Numbered from the stretch's first letter, positions 9,472 through 18,506 are shown. The stretch: 64,000 nucleotides of DNA from Allotamlana fucoidanivorans (GCF_006265225.1 NZ_VDCS01000003.1:186001-250000); one strand, 5' to 3'. Made by a program: numbers and translations. The notes: generated from the sequence alone by a model not told the origin.

Positions 9472-10497
9472 CTACTGCAACAAATTCAATGTCGCCATAA
9501 TGGGATAATGATCAGAAAAATGCTCATTATAGCTTTTAAATCCGTTTACAGCAAAAGCTTCGTCAGCTAATACAAAGTCAATACGTACTGGAAAAAACTT
9601 AAAGTCATAACTTCTACCAAATCCATTCCCGGCTTCTTTGAACGTATCATTTAAATCGCCTTTAATTTTTCTATAAACGTATGAAAAGGCCGTATTATTA
9701 AAATCTCCACAAATAATCATTTTATAATGGCACGACGCTTTGTGCTTTAAAAACAATTCCGTTTGCGTTTGCTGCATTTTAAAACTAGAACTAATTCTAT
9801 TGAATAAGCGTTCAGAATCTTCTTTTTTCAAATTCTCCATTTTAGCATCAATTTTCAGAGATTCTAAGTGTATATTATAAACACGCAGGGTATCAGAATT
9901 TGTAACAATATCAGCAAAAATGGCATTATTCGCTGTATTTGGAAACTCAATAGAGCCTGAGTTAATTATAGGAAATTGAGAAAATATAGCCTGCCCGTAC
10001 TTTGTTTTCTTACCTGATAACTTTTCATACTTATATTTAAAGAACGACAAATCCACCTTTTCATGCGGGTGATATTCTTGAATACTTAAAATATCGGGGG
10101 ATTCCTGTTTAATAAACTCTACAATTTTGGTTTCTGTATTAGCATCGGGAATCCAATCATATAAATCAAACAACCGAACATTGTAATTCATCACTTTGAA
10201 ATTATTAGGATGCTCAGTCTGTTTTGACGACGTGAATTTATACAAAGACCCAAATGAAACATAACCGAGACATAGTACAACCAAAGAGAGTACAAACTGT
10301 TTTTTTAATCCTATTAACCAATAAATAAAAAACAGTGCATTAAGCAAAATAAGGAATGACACCCCTAAGTTTAAAACGGCTAATATGGAAAATGTTTTGG
10401 GAGGTAAAAACGGCAAAATAAAAGATAACAGAAGCAATAAAGCAACCACAATATTAATGGCGTATATCGCTTTATTTACCATGCTCAACTTTTTCAT
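9472..10497 (-). CDS. Endonuclease/exonuclease/phosphatase family membrane protein
   Basis: A 341-residue protein with an N-terminal block of about three membrane segments (residues 10-85) and a DNase I-like fold after residue 100. Motifs seen: MNYNVRLFD, the metal-binding Glu in SIQEYH, ICGDFNNT, and the C-terminal SDHYPI with the catalytic Asp-His. The membrane anchor suggests an extracytoplasmic phosphodiesterase, but the substrate is unknown. It lies only 4 bases downstream of a rhomboid gene, in a reverse-strand operon with two rhomboids and mutL. Confidence 0.87.
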   Translation of the reverse strand: MKKLSMVNKAIYAINIVVALLLLLSFILPFLPPKTFSILAVLNLGVSFLILLNALFFIYWLIGLKKQFVLSLVVLCLGYVSFGSLYKFTSSKQTEHPNNFKVMNYNVRLFDLYDWIPDANTETKIVEFIKQESPDILSIQEYHPHEKVDLSFFKYKYEKLSGKKTKYGQAIFSQFPIINSGSIEFPNTANNAIFADIVTNSDTLRVYNIHLESLKIDAKMENLKKEDSERLFNRISSSFKMQQTQTELFLKHKASCHYKMIICGDFNNTAFSYVYRKIKGDLNDTFKEAGNGFGRSYDFKFFPVRIDFVLADEAFAVNGFKSYNEHFSDHYPIMATLNLLQ

Positions 10498-10501
10498 GCG
10501 T

Positions 10502-11350
10502 TTACTTGCCAGCTCTGAATAAAAACTCCTTTTCTTCCTCTGTTAAACTATCATAACCACTTTTACCAATCTTATCAAGTATAACGTCAATTTTCTTTTG
10601 ATTGTTAAAGGCATTAAAATCAGATTTTGTATAGCCACCAACCTTACTCTTTCTTTTGTGAACTGTTTTTAAAGGGCCTTTTCTTGAAGATTTAAACAGC
10701 GTCATAAAACCATCTATAAAACGCTCAAAACCTTTACCTATATCCTGGCCTTTGGTTAACTGCTTCGCATATAGATACCCTAAAAGTCCTCCGCCTAAAT
10801 GCGCCAAACTACCGCCAGCATTCCCTCCAAACAAGCCCATAATATCTAATATAATAATAGCTGCACCAATGTACCAAAGCTTTATACTGAAAGTAAAAAA
10901 TCGTATTTCTTGACGAGGCATATAAGCGCATAAAAAAATTAAAAGCGCCCGTACTGCGGCCGAAGCACCAAGTAACCTAGAATACCCACCAAAAAAACTT
11001 GGAAATAACGTATAGGCCAACATAAACAACACGCCACCACTTATAGCGCCTAGAAAGTATACATTAAGTGCAAGTTTTGTGTTAAACAAACTCAAAAACA
11101 TACGTCCTAAAAAATACAGCCATAGCATATTAAACAGGATATGCATAAAATCATAATGCAAAAAGGCATAGGTGATGAGTGTCCAAGGTTTTAAAATAAA
11201 ATCAGAAAAATCACTGGGCAACTCCAACCAATGCGTATAAGACCTCAGCACAAAAGTGAGTAAAAAAATCGCTGTGTTTATCACAATGATCTTTTCTAGA
11301 ACATTAAGATTAGAAAACTTATCCTTGATATCTTGAGCCAATGAATTCAT
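10502..11350 (-). CDS. Rhomboid family intramembrane serine protease (second of tandem pair)
   Basis: A 282-residue polytopic membrane protease. The catalytic Ser130 is in LLGASAAV and His184 is in SLAHLGGG; the HYDFMHILFN loop near 65-75 matches the rhomboid L1/TM2 region. A charged cytoplasmic tail of about 70 residues follows the last membrane segment. The motif reads GASA rather than the common GxSG. Its ATG overlaps the stop of the upstream rhomboid by one base, so the two are coupled. Substrates are not predictable. Confidence 0.9.
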   Translation of the reverse strand: MNSLAQDIKDKFSNLNVLEKIIVINTAIFLLTFVLRSYTHWLELPSDFSDFILKPWTLITYAFLHYDFMHILFNMLWLYFLGRMFLSLFNTKLALNVYFLGAISGGVLFMLAYTLFPSFFGGYSRLLGASAAVRALLIFLCAYMPRQEIRFFTFSIKLWYIGAAIIILDIMGLFGGNAGGSLAHLGGGLLGYLYAKQLTKGQDIGKGFERFIDGFMTLFKSSRKGPLKTVHKRKSKVGGYTKSDFNAFNNQKKIDVILDKIGKSGYDSLTEEEKEFLFRAGK

Positions 11351-12171
11351 TAATACCAGCGGTTTCTATTAAACTGATTTTTTTTCCAATACCACATAAT
11401 AAAAAAGCCTGTTAACGCACCGCCTACGTGCGCCATATATGCTGTGTTACTTGGGCTAAAAAATGATTGCCCCGTTAAGCCTGAAATCAAATCTAAAATA
11501 ATAATTCCTGGAATAAAATACTTGGCTTTAATAGGAATAGGCAAAAATATCAGCATGAGTTCGGCATTCGGATTCATCATCCCAAAAGCAGCCATTACCC
11601 CCATAATACATCCTGACGCACCAACCATAGTATTTCTGGCAATAACATTCATATCAAAAAGTGCTTTAAAATTACTTTGATTGATTGTATTGGCATCAAA
11701 TCCATATTGATTTAAAAGTGGTTCCATTTGCTGTCCTAAAATCTCCCCCTTTATATACTGACCATCACTGGCATCAATAGAGATAATCTTTCTTAATAAT
11801 TCACCATCCATATTAAGATTTGCAATGCCCTGATAAGCTTGATAAAAATCTACATAATAATACCCAACTTGCAGCAATACAGCCCCTAAACCAGCCGATA
11901 TATATAAAAACAAAAAACGCTTGGATCCTAGTGCCCGTTCTACGGGTGTACCAAACATCCAAAGCGCGAACATATTAAAAAAAAGATGCATACCACCACC
12001 ATGCATAAACATATGGGTGACGACTTGCCACGGTTGAAACGCTGTACTTTTTGGAAAATGCATAGCAAACCAATCATAAAACAAAACACCCTGCCCTATT
12101 GTTAATGTCCCGATAAACATGATTGCATTAATGATTATTAAATGTTTAACGGTTTCGGAAATTCGCATCAT
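11350..12171 (-). CDS. Rhomboid family intramembrane serine protease (first of tandem pair)
   Basis: A 273-residue rhomboid with Ser186 in GASGCIMG, His248 in YMAHVGGA, and the HGGGMHLFFNMFALW motif at about 57-71. An insert of roughly 70 mostly soluble residues (about 110-180) separates early and late membrane segments. It begins with two successive ATG codons, and the first is taken. It lies 3 bases after mutL and overlaps the next rhomboid by one base, giving mutL - rhomboid - rhomboid - exonuclease as one reverse operon. Confidence 0.9.
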   Translation of the reverse strand: MMRISETVKHLIIINAIMFIGTLTIGQGVLFYDWFAMHFPKSTAFQPWQVVTHMFMHGGGMHLFFNMFALWMFGTPVERALGSKRFLFLYISAGLGAVLLQVGYYYVDFYQAYQGIANLNMDGELLRKIISIDASDGQYIKGEILGQQMEPLLNQYGFDANTINQSNFKALFDMNVIARNTMVGASGCIMGVMAAFGMMNPNAELMLIFLPIPIKAKYFIPGIIILDLISGLTGQSFFSPSNTAYMAHVGGALTGFFIMWYWKKNQFNRNRWY

Positions 12172-12174
12172 AAT

Positions 12175-14025
12175 TTAAATAAATTTTTTATCTAATTCAT
12201 CAACACTCATGGTGATAAATGTTGTTTTATTGGTAGGTGTAACATGGGGTTCTTTACAGGCAAATAGTTTATTTACTATATGCTCCTGCTCATCTTTTTT
12301 AAGCGCTTGTCCTGTTTTTATAGCTAAGCTTTTTGCCATAGATTTTGCCAATAAATCAGTAGCACTAAAATTAGTATCTGGTACTTCTTGTTCTACATCA
12401 CTAATCAATTGTTCTAAAATTATAGAAACTTCACTTTCTGGAATCCCTACAGGGACACCAGTAACCGACACTAAATCGTCTTCTATAGCCGCAAACACAA
12501 AACCTGTATGCTCTAAATCTACCTTTAGATGTTTTACAATAGCAATATCTTTGGAAGAAAAATGAAGTTGCAGAGGAAATAATAACTGCTGACTAATGCC
12601 TTCTTTTGTGGTCATGGTCTTTAAAAACTCCTCATATAATACACGTTGGTGTGCGCGGTGTTGATCTATAAGCAACATCCCTGATTTAATAGCACTTACT
12701 ATATACTTATTATGAATCTGATAGGTTGAATGTGATGGCTCTACAAGATTATCCACTTCAAAAACGGAAGCTGTTTGTTCTTCGCTCTCAAAGTGCACTT
12801 CACTAAAATCAACAACTGTATCATTACTTTTAGACTCTAAGCCCACGTACAAACTATCCCAGTTATTTGGTGTTGGCTTAAATGCTGTGGTTTGCTTACC
12901 AGAAAATTTCTTTTCTTCTTGAAACGGATTAAAATTGCTATCTACTTCAACCTTAGGGATACTCACACTATTATTTTTGTAGCTGTAAGGCGTATCTAGT
13001 TCAGGATCTCTATCAAAGTCTAAAACTGGCGCTATATTAAACTGTCCTAAACTATGTTTTACTGCCGAACGCAAAATAGCGTAGAGCGTATGTTCATCAT
13101 CAAACTTAATTTCTGTTTTAGTAGGATGTATATTTATATCAATAGTTTGTGGATCAACCCATAAATTTAGAAAATAACTAGCATGGGTACCTGGCTTTAA
13201 TAAGCCTTCAAAAGCCGATGAAATGGCATGATTTAAATAAGCACTTTTTATAAATCTGTTATTTACAAAAAAATACTGTTCACCTCTTGTTTTCTTAGCA
13301 AATTCGGGCTTTCCTACAAAACCTGATATTTTTATTACTTCGGTATCTTCTTCAACAGGAACTAACTTTTCATTAGTTTTGGTTCCAAATATATTTACAA
13401 TACGTTGGCGATAGTTGCTTGCTGGCAAATTAAAACTTTCACTACCATTATTATACATGGCAAATGCAATATTAGGATGCGCAAGTGCCACCCTATGAAA
13501 CTCATCAATTACATGACGTAATTCAACCGTATCAGACTTTAAGAAATTGCGTCTGGCCGGTATATTAAAAAATAAATTTTTCACAGAAACAGAAGTTCCT
13601 GTTGGGGTAACCACAATGTCATGTGATGCTACTTCACTGCCTTCAATGACAATGGCATTTCCAACTTCATCATCAACTTGTTTTGTTTTTAATTCAACAT
13701 GAGCAATGGCGGCGATACTGGCTAGAGCTTCCCCTCTAAATCCCTTGGTATTTAACTGAAATAAGTCTTCGGCGTTTCTAATTTTTGAAGTCGCATGACG
13801 CTCAAAACTCAATCTGGCATCAGTGTGACTCATTCCTTTGCCGTTATCAATAACCTGAACAAGGGTCTTTCCGGCATCTTTTACTATAAGTTTGATAGAA
13901 TCTGCTCCTGCATCAATGGCATTTTCAAGAAGTTCTTTAACCACAGAAGCTGGACGTTGTACAACTTCTCCTGCAGCAATTTGATTTGCAACGTGATCGG
14001 GTAAAAGCTGTATGATGTCTGCCAT
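12175..14025 (-). CDS. mutL: DNA mismatch repair protein MutL
   Basis: A 616-residue MutL that couples MutS mismatch recognition to downstream repair. The GHKL ATPase motifs are present: ELLENAIDAGA, DNGKGM, TKGFRGEAL and GTSV. A variable linker (about 340-430) precedes the C-terminal dimerisation domain. The endonuclease motif, normally DQHAxxE(x4)E, reads DQHRAHQRVLYE: Ala is Arg and the first Glu is Gln, and the late CPHGRP-like box is also altered. The nicking activity may therefore be changed. First gene of the reverse operon with the rhomboids. Confidence 0.95.
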   Translation of the reverse strand: MADIIQLLPDHVANQIAAGEVVQRPASVVKELLENAIDAGADSIKLIVKDAGKTLVQVIDNGKGMSHTDARLSFERHATSKIRNAEDLFQLNTKGFRGEALASIAAIAHVELKTKQVDDEVGNAIVIEGSEVASHDIVVTPTGTSVSVKNLFFNIPARRNFLKSDTVELRHVIDEFHRVALAHPNIAFAMYNNGSESFNLPASNYRQRIVNIFGTKTNEKLVPVEEDTEVIKISGFVGKPEFAKKTRGEQYFFVNNRFIKSAYLNHAISSAFEGLLKPGTHASYFLNLWVDPQTIDINIHPTKTEIKFDDEHTLYAILRSAVKHSLGQFNIAPVLDFDRDPELDTPYSYKNNSVSIPKVEVDSNFNPFQEEKKFSGKQTTAFKPTPNNWDSLYVGLESKSNDTVVDFSEVHFESEEQTASVFEVDNLVEPSHSTYQIHNKYIVSAIKSGMLLIDQHRAHQRVLYEEFLKTMTTKEGISQQLLFPLQLHFSSKDIAIVKHLKVDLEHTGFVFAAIEDDLVSVTGVPVGIPESEVSIILEQLISDVEQEVPDTNFSATDLLAKSMAKSLAIKTGQALKKDEQEHIVNKLFACKEPHVTPTNKTTFITMSVDELDKKFI

Positions 14026-14032
14026 AAATTAT

Positions 14033-14320
14033 TTAAGAAAAGAAAATAGATAAGTCGAAATCAATAATAAACAAAAATATCAAAACGAGAATTGCTATAA
14101 TAATTAAAATACGTCTATTTGCTGCTCTATCTGGATTATTTTTAAAATCATCAAGAGCATCAATAAATTTACCTTTTAAACTTTTATTGGCTCCAACGGT
14201 TTTCCTATACCCATCAAATTTATGCTTTATTTCAAATGGACTTCCTTCTTTCCCATTGTTATCATAATAGCGTGGCGTATAATTAAATTTCTTGTTTTCG
14301 CGTCGTGTTAAAAGGCCCAT
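14033..14320 (-). CDS. Small C-terminally anchored membrane protein (paralogue A, next to ribH)
   Basis: A 95-residue protein with a basic N-terminus, an FNYTPRYY motif at about 13-20, a soluble middle part, and one membrane segment at residues about 71-92. Homologues in this family are often labelled riboflavin synthase beta subunit, which I think is only by proximity to ribH: it has no lumazine-synthase features. It lies 7 bases upstream of mutL and 22 bases after its paralogue. Function unknown. Confidence 0.75.
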   Translation of the reverse strand: MGLLTRRENKKFNYTPRYYDNNGKEGSPFEIKHKFDGYRKTVGANKSLKGKFIDALDDFKNNPDRAANRRILIIIAILVLIFLFIIDFDLSIFFS

Positions 14321-14342
14321 GATTTCTAAGTTGTTTTTTTGA

Positions 14343-14576
14343 TTACAAGTATTTCTTTTCTAATACATACATACCAATCAATAATAATACCAAAATAATC
14401 ACTAATACTTTAATAGACATAGCCCCACGCACCTTGACTTTAGAGTCATGAGATCTTCGCCACCTAGATTTAAAATCTTTAGCTTCAGCACCTTCATTTG
14501 ATTTAGTTTCTAATGAAGGTTCTTTTGAAAACCGTGGCTGATAATTAAACGTTTTATGTTTGCGTTGTTTAAACAA
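14343..14576 (-). CDS. Small C-terminally anchored membrane protein (paralogue B, next to ribH)
   Basis: About 77 residues starting at TTG 14576 (MFKQRKHKTFNYQPRF). The motif FNYQPRF matches FNYTPRY of the next gene, and both end in a single membrane segment. A TTG at 14600 would extend it by 8 codons but lies in a TAnnTTTG promoter box (14598-14605), so I prefer the shorter form. The protein is basic before the membrane segment (RWRRSHDSKVKVR). No function is recognised. The two paralogues and mutL could share a transcript. Confidence 0.65.
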   Translation of the reverse strand: MFKQRKHKTFNYQPRFSKEPSLETKSNEGAEAKDFKSRWRRSHDSKVKVRGAMSIKVLVIILVLLLIGMYVLEKKYL

Positions 14577-14597
14577 AACCTCGTAATGATTGTTCCT

Positions 14598-14605
14598 CAA
14601 AAGTA
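14598..14605 (-). promoter_or_regulatory. -7 promoter box (TAnnTTTG) before the small-protein pair
   Basis: TACTTTTG on the - strand. Transcription would start near 14585-14590, about 10 bases before the TTG at 14576. No clear -33 TTG. Confidence 0.45.
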
Positions 14606-14656
14606 CTTAAAATTAGAGAGAAATACTGATCTGGTATCCTAAAAAATGTTAACAAC

Positions 14657-14673
14657 ACCCCTAACACTGGGGT
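14657..14673 (-). terminator. Possible weak terminator after ribH
   Basis: A 5-bp stem (14657-14661 with 14669-14673) and, on the - strand, a T-rich stretch 10 bases further on. It is the only hairpin between the ribH stop and the next - strand gene; the short stem makes it uncertain. Confidence 0.3.
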
Positions 14674-14726
14674 TAAAAATAACATCTTCAATACTAGAAA
14701 GCATGAAACGACAAAGACAAGTTGAT

Positions 14727-15212
14727 TTAGCTATTTCTTCTAAGTTCAGCCATTTTTATTGCAGCAATGGCTGCTTCCGTACCTTTATTACCGTGTTTCC
14801 CGCCTGAGCGTTCTAACGCTTGTTTCATGGTATTGTCGGTTAACACACAAAATATTACAGGCACTTCATGCATCACATTCAAGTCTTTTATGCCTTGAGT
14901 AACACCTTCGCAGACAAAATCAAAATGCTTTGTTTCTCCTTGAATAACACTACCAATAGCAATAACCGCACTCACCATCTGCTCCTGCATTTTCTTGCAC
15001 CCGTAAATAAGTTCAAAACTACCAGGCACATCCCATTTTACGATATTGTTTGGAGCCACACCATTATCTATAAGCGCCTCATAAGCACCTCTGTACAACC
15101 CTTCTGTAACCGTTTCATTCCATTCAGAAACAACAATCCCAAACCGAAATTTACTTGCGTTTGGGATTGTTGCCTTATCGTATTCTGATAAATTTTTATT
15201 TGCAGTAGCCAT
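14727..15212 (-). CDS. ribH: 6,7-dimethyl-8-ribityllumazine synthase
   Basis: A 161-residue lumazine synthase, the penultimate step of riboflavin synthesis, forming icosahedral or pentameric shells in the cytosol. Motifs: VSEWNETVTEGL near the substrate pocket, VPGSFEL, AIGSVIQGETKHFDF with the catalytic His, and the C-terminal PVIFCVLTDNT. It lies 13 bases downstream of the TPR protein gene, so the two are probably co-transcribed. Confidence 0.95.
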   Translation of the reverse strand: MATANKNLSEYDKATIPNASKFRFGIVVSEWNETVTEGLYRGAYEALIDNGVAPNNIVKWDVPGSFELIYGCKKMQEQMVSAVIAIGSVIQGETKHFDFVCEGVTQGIKDLNVMHEVPVIFCVLTDNTMKQALERSGGKHGNKGTEAAIAAIKMAELRRNS

Positions 15213-15225
15213 AAAAAAGCTATTT

Positions 15226-16002
15226 TTACTTATTTGCTAACACCTGAGCCTTACCTATAAACACTTCAACCTTTCCAGCTTCGGTAGAATTTGAATAATC
15301 TTCTTTTATTCTTTTAAAATAAGATAACGCTTTATCTGGCTGACCTAACTCAAGTGCTATAGTTCCTGCTTTAAATAGGTACATTGGGGTTGTATACTCA
15401 TTATTACGCATTTCAGCAGCTTCCTCATAATACCCTAAAGCATCTTCTGGCTGATTCAATTGTACAAAAGCATCACCTATATTACCTTTTGCTAAAGGTG
15501 CTAAAATTTCGTCTTCACTTTTAAAATTGCTCAAATGTTCAACAGCACTCTTATAATCTTTTAATCTTAAATAAGCTGTTCCTGCGTAGTAACTAGCCAA
15601 ATTTGCTGATGGTGTACCACTGTATTCTTCAATAATATCGAGCATTCCAAACTTACCTTCACCTCCATTTAAAGCCAAATTATACAACGAATCCTTTTGA
15701 GCAGTAGCTGCACTTACAGCTTCATCAAAGTATTTTTGTGCTTGAAACATATCATTCATAGCAGTGGCTTGCTTAGGCTGTGCAATAAACTCTTTATACC
15801 CCAAAGATCCTAATACAATAACAGCAACGAGACCAATAATAACAAAAATATACTTTTGGTTTTTTGCTACAAAATCCTCTGTTTTTGAAGCGGTTTCATC
15901 TAGCGTATTAAATACTTCGGCAGTTGTAGATCCTTCTTCAATATTATGCTCTTTCTCTACTTTAGTTTTTGGTTTATACCCTCTCTTATTATAAGTTGCC
16001 AT
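15226..16002 (-). CDS. Membrane-anchored tetratricopeptide repeat protein
   Basis: A 258-residue protein with a cytoplasmic N-terminal 47 residues, one membrane segment at about 49-68 (IFVIIGLVAVIVLGSLGY), and a periplasmic TPR array from about 90 to the end. The layout resembles the YfgM/TolA-binding type that works beside Sec or outer-membrane assembly, but that role is inference. Its neighbours are ribH (13 bases downstream) and divergent recF. Confidence 0.85.
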   Translation of the reverse strand: MATYNKRGYKPKTKVEKEHNIEEGSTTAEVFNTLDETASKTEDFVAKNQKYIFVIIGLVAVIVLGSLGYKEFIAQPKQATAMNDMFQAQKYFDEAVSAATAQKDSLYNLALNGGEGKFGMLDIIEEYSGTPSANLASYYAGTAYLRLKDYKSAVEHLSNFKSEDEILAPLAKGNIGDAFVQLNQPEDALGYYEEAAEMRNNEYTTPMYLFKAGTIALELGQPDKALSYFKRIKEDYSNSTEAGKVEVFIGKAQVLANK

Positions 16003-16027
16003 TTATTTTTTCTAAATTATTGTCGCG

Positions 16028-16035
16028 CAAAAATA
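16028..16035 (-). promoter_or_regulatory. -7 promoter box (TAnnTTTG) for the TPR-ribH unit
   Basis: TATTTTTG on the - strand, 26 bases before the TPR start codon. No clear -33 TTG. Confidence 0.45.
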
Positions 16036-16139
16036 TAATTTTTCTTCATAACTAAAAGCCTATTTATTTGATATTTTTCAATAATTTGCACTTCTTTTAA
16101 TCCACAAAGCCGTATAGTCCAGCAAAAGTTACTTTTTGT

Positions 16140-17219
16140 ATGATTTTAAAATCACTTTCTTTACTAAACTACAAAAACTTTGGCAGTAAGTCATTCATTT
16201 TCAATAGCAAAATAAATTGTATTGTTGGAAATAACGGCATAGGAAAAACCAATGTACTAGATGCCATTTATCATTTATCATTCGGAAAAAGTTATTTCAA
16301 TCCGGTAGCGACCCAAAATATTAAGCATGATGAAGATTTTTTTGTCATTAATGGTAATTATGCTAAAGAAGAAAAAACAGAAAAAATAGCCATTAGTTTA
16401 AAAAGAGGCCAAAAAAAAGTAATAAAACGCAACGGTAAAGCCTACGATAAGTTTAGTGACCATATAGGTTTTTTACCATTAGTCATTGTATCTCCTGCAG
16501 ATAGTGATTTAATTGTTGAAGGCAGCAGTACCCGAAGAAAATTTATTGATAGCGTTATTTCTCAAAGTGATAAAGATTATTTAATTCAACTTATTAATTA
16601 CAACAAGGTACTAACACAACGTAATGCGCTTTTAAAGTATTTTGCTTTAAACCACACCTTTAACAAGGATACCTTAGATGTGTATAACAGTCAACTTGCT
16701 GAGTACGGCCATATTATTTTTGAAAAACGTGATGCTTTTTTAAAGACTTTTATTCCTATTTTTAAAAAACGCTACAAAGCGATTAGTAACGGCAACGAAT
16801 CTGTAAATTTAATTTACACGAGTGATTTATACGAAGCTAATCTTGACACCCTTTTAAAAAACGTGATTAATAAAGATAAAGCCCTACAATATACTAGCGC
16901 CGGTATTCATAAGGACGACTTACAGTTCAACATTGAGGAACACCCCATTAAAAAATTTGGAAGTCAGGGGCAACAAAAGTCGTTTTTAATTGCTCTAAAA
17001 TTAGCACAGTTTGATTTTATTAAAGCCCAAAGTGGTGAAAACCCTATTTTATTGCTTGATGATATTTTTGACAAACTAGACGAACACCGTGTAGCTCAAA
17101 TTATAAAACTGGTTGATGATGAAAATTTCGGACAATTATTTATAAGTGACACCCATGCTGAGCGTACTGAGCATATAGTAAAGCAGGTACATCAAAGTTA
17201 TGAGATTTTTAGGCTATAA
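16140..17219 (+). CDS. recF: DNA replication/repair protein RecF
   Basis: A 359-residue SMC-like ATPase that loads RecA at single-strand gaps with RecO and RecR. Walker [12 protein letters not shown] is at about 30-40, the ABC signature region [15 protein letters not shown] near 278-292, and Walker [14 protein letters not shown] near 310. The gene diverges from the TPR gene. In many relatives the DUF721 gene follows recF directly; here about 1.3 kb with a hydrolase gene separates them. Confidence 0.95.
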   Translation: MILKSLSLLNYKNFGSKSFIFNSKINCIVGNNGIGKTNVLDAIYHLSFGKSYFNPVATQNIKHDEDFFVINGNYAKEEKTEKIAISLKRGQKKVIKRNGKAYDKFSDHIGFLPLVIVSPADSDLIVEGSSTRRKFIDSVISQSDKDYLIQLINYNKVLTQRNALLKYFALNHTFNKDTLDVYNSQLAEYGHIIFEKRDAFLKTFIPIFKKRYKAISNGNESVNLIYTSDLYEANLDTLLKNVINKDKALQYTSAGIHKDDLQFNIEEHPIKKFGSQGQQKSFLIALKLAQFDFIKAQSGENPILLLDDIFDKLDEHRVAQIIKLVDDENFGQLFISDTHAERTEHIVKQVHQSYEIFRL

Positions 17220-17315
17220 AAGTTGGTATTGTATTAAATAAAACCATTTTTTTACCAATTTTTGAACGGTTATATTGTTTAGTTTACAGCTTGATAAAGA
17301 ATTTCCGCTAACTTT

Positions 17316-17395
17316 GTTTATCGTTTGATACAAGTCATTAAAACAACATATAACATTAACGTATAGCATTAAAGTTGGCAAGCATGTAAGCAACC
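17316..17395 (+). repeat. Left degenerate inverted repeat flanking the hydrolase gene
   Basis: Two blocks: an 11-mer GTTTATCGTTT (17316-17326) and a 23-mer (17373-17395). Both recur in reverse complement and in the same relative order at 18318-18360 on the other side of the hydrolase. The spacing between blocks differs (46 bases here, 12 there), so it is an old or loosely conserved repeat. Confidence 0.55.
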
Positions 17396-17415
17396 ACATA
17401 CAAATTGACAATATT

Positions 17416-18207
17416 ATGAGTAAATTTGAACCAATATCCATTCAAATATTTCTAGCAATTTTATTAGTGGTAAACTTTGCACAGGCACAAAATGATTCCA
17501 TAAAAAACACCTCTACTCTTTTGAGCAAAGTAGAAGTTTTTACACCTACAAAAGTTGCCTTACCTATTATCTATGAATCAACTAAAGGGCACACATTGAT
17601 AATAGCTCTTCACGGTTATGGAGATACAGCGGAAAATTTTCAGGATTTGAGTAAACCCTTTACTGATGCTGGATTTATTTTTGCAACACCAGAAGCGCCA
17701 TACGCTATAATGGGACAAAACGGAACCTTAGGATATGAATGGTTCTTATATGATTTTTCATCTTATATAATGTTAGAAAGACCAGCTTCTGAAATAGAAA
17801 AATCTGCTATGCGTTTGACAACTGAAAATCAAATGAATCAAGTGATGAACGATTTAAAAAAATCCTACAACATTGACAAAGTTTATTTTTTAGGTTTTTC
17901 ACAAGGTGGCATAATTACATATTTATCTGGAATCCACCATCACAATAAAGTTGATGGAATGATTATATTCAGTTCGGTTGTTGATGAAGACTGGCTAGGG
18001 AGAGATGATATTAAAGAAGGAAAAGAAGTTAGAACTCTCATTATTCAAGGCAAGTCAGACAAAGCTGTTCCTATTAATTTTGCCGAAAATGGTAGAGACC
18101 TCTTGATAAAAAATGGCTATGATGTTACCTTCAAAAAATTTGACGGTGGACATACAGTACCAAATAATCTTTTAGGATTTGTTGTGAATTGGATAAACAA
18201 AGAATGA
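17416..18207 (+). CDS. Secreted alpha/beta hydrolase, esterase/phospholipase-like
   Basis: A 263-residue hydrolase with an N-terminal signal segment (about 9-24, ending FAQAQ). The nucleophile Ser sits in GFSQGG (about 159-164), the acid is probably the Asp in GKSDKAVP, and His is in FDGGHTVP. This resembles the carboxylesterase/phospholipase family YpfH-EstB. It is probably periplasmic. It is flanked by degenerate inverted repeats and separates recF from DUF721, so it looks like an accessory insertion. No transposase or integrase accompanies it. Confidence 0.85.
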   Translation: MSKFEPISIQIFLAILLVVNFAQAQNDSIKNTSTLLSKVEVFTPTKVALPIIYESTKGHTLIIALHGYGDTAENFQDLSKPFTDAGFIFATPEAPYAIMGQNGTLGYEWFLYDFSSYIMLERPASEIEKSAMRLTTENQMNQVMNDLKKSYNIDKVYFLGFSQGGIITYLSGIHHHNKVDGMIIFSSVVDEDWLGRDDIKEGKEVRTLIIQGKSDKAVPINFAENGRDLLIKNGYDVTFKKFDGGHTVPNNLLGFVVNWINKE

Positions 18208-18317
18208 AACTATAAAAAATACGATTTACCAACAAAGTGTAAAAATAATTGCTTGGTTCTCGCCTATACAGGAAATCATACAGAATTTCTTCTGGTTCGT
18301 TCCATTTCTAGTAAGTT

Positions 18318-18360
18318 GGTTGCTTGCGCATGCAACTATCCTTTCTCATAAACGATAAAC
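18318..18360 (-). repeat. Right degenerate inverted repeat flanking the hydrolase gene
   Basis: Bases 18318-18337 correspond, inverted, to the left 23-mer (shared GGTTGCTT, GCATGC-like core and CAACT), and 18350-18360 is an exact reverse complement of the left 11-mer. The 20-mer itself is close to palindromic. Confidence 0.55.
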
Positions 18361-18414
18361 GAACCTCATAAAAAAATAAAAACCGTTCGATTAAAAACAG
18401 AAGTTAGTAAAAAA

Positions 18415-18506
18415 GGCCGCGTTAGGGATAGCAGTGATTAGCTTTTAGCGAGGCGCGCATCGAGCCAAAACTAGTAACGAATAGCCCGACCCTTGTGGTA
18501 ACGCCC
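18415..18506. ncRNA. Structured repeat-like element, possibly a flavobacterial non-coding RNA
   Basis: A GC-rich island in AT-rich surroundings. An outer stem pairs GCGTTA (18419-18424) with TAACGC (18499-18504). An inner hairpin pairs 18434-18446 with 18467-18478: about ten pairs plus one G-U, one mismatch and one bulge. From memory, sequences with 'GTTAGGGATAGCAGTG' and 'AATAGCCCGACCC' recur between genes in Flavobacteriia; it may correspond to the flavo-1 RNA family, but I cannot confirm that. Orientation is undetermined. Confidence 0.5.

Noticed and set aside
14033-14320. Riboflavin synthase beta subunit as a name for the small protein
   Set aside because: No lumazine-synthase motifs; the real ribH is at 14727-15212.
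17316-18360. Insertion sequence around the hydrolase
   Set aside because: The repeats are degenerate with unequal spacing, and there is no transposase or clear target duplication.
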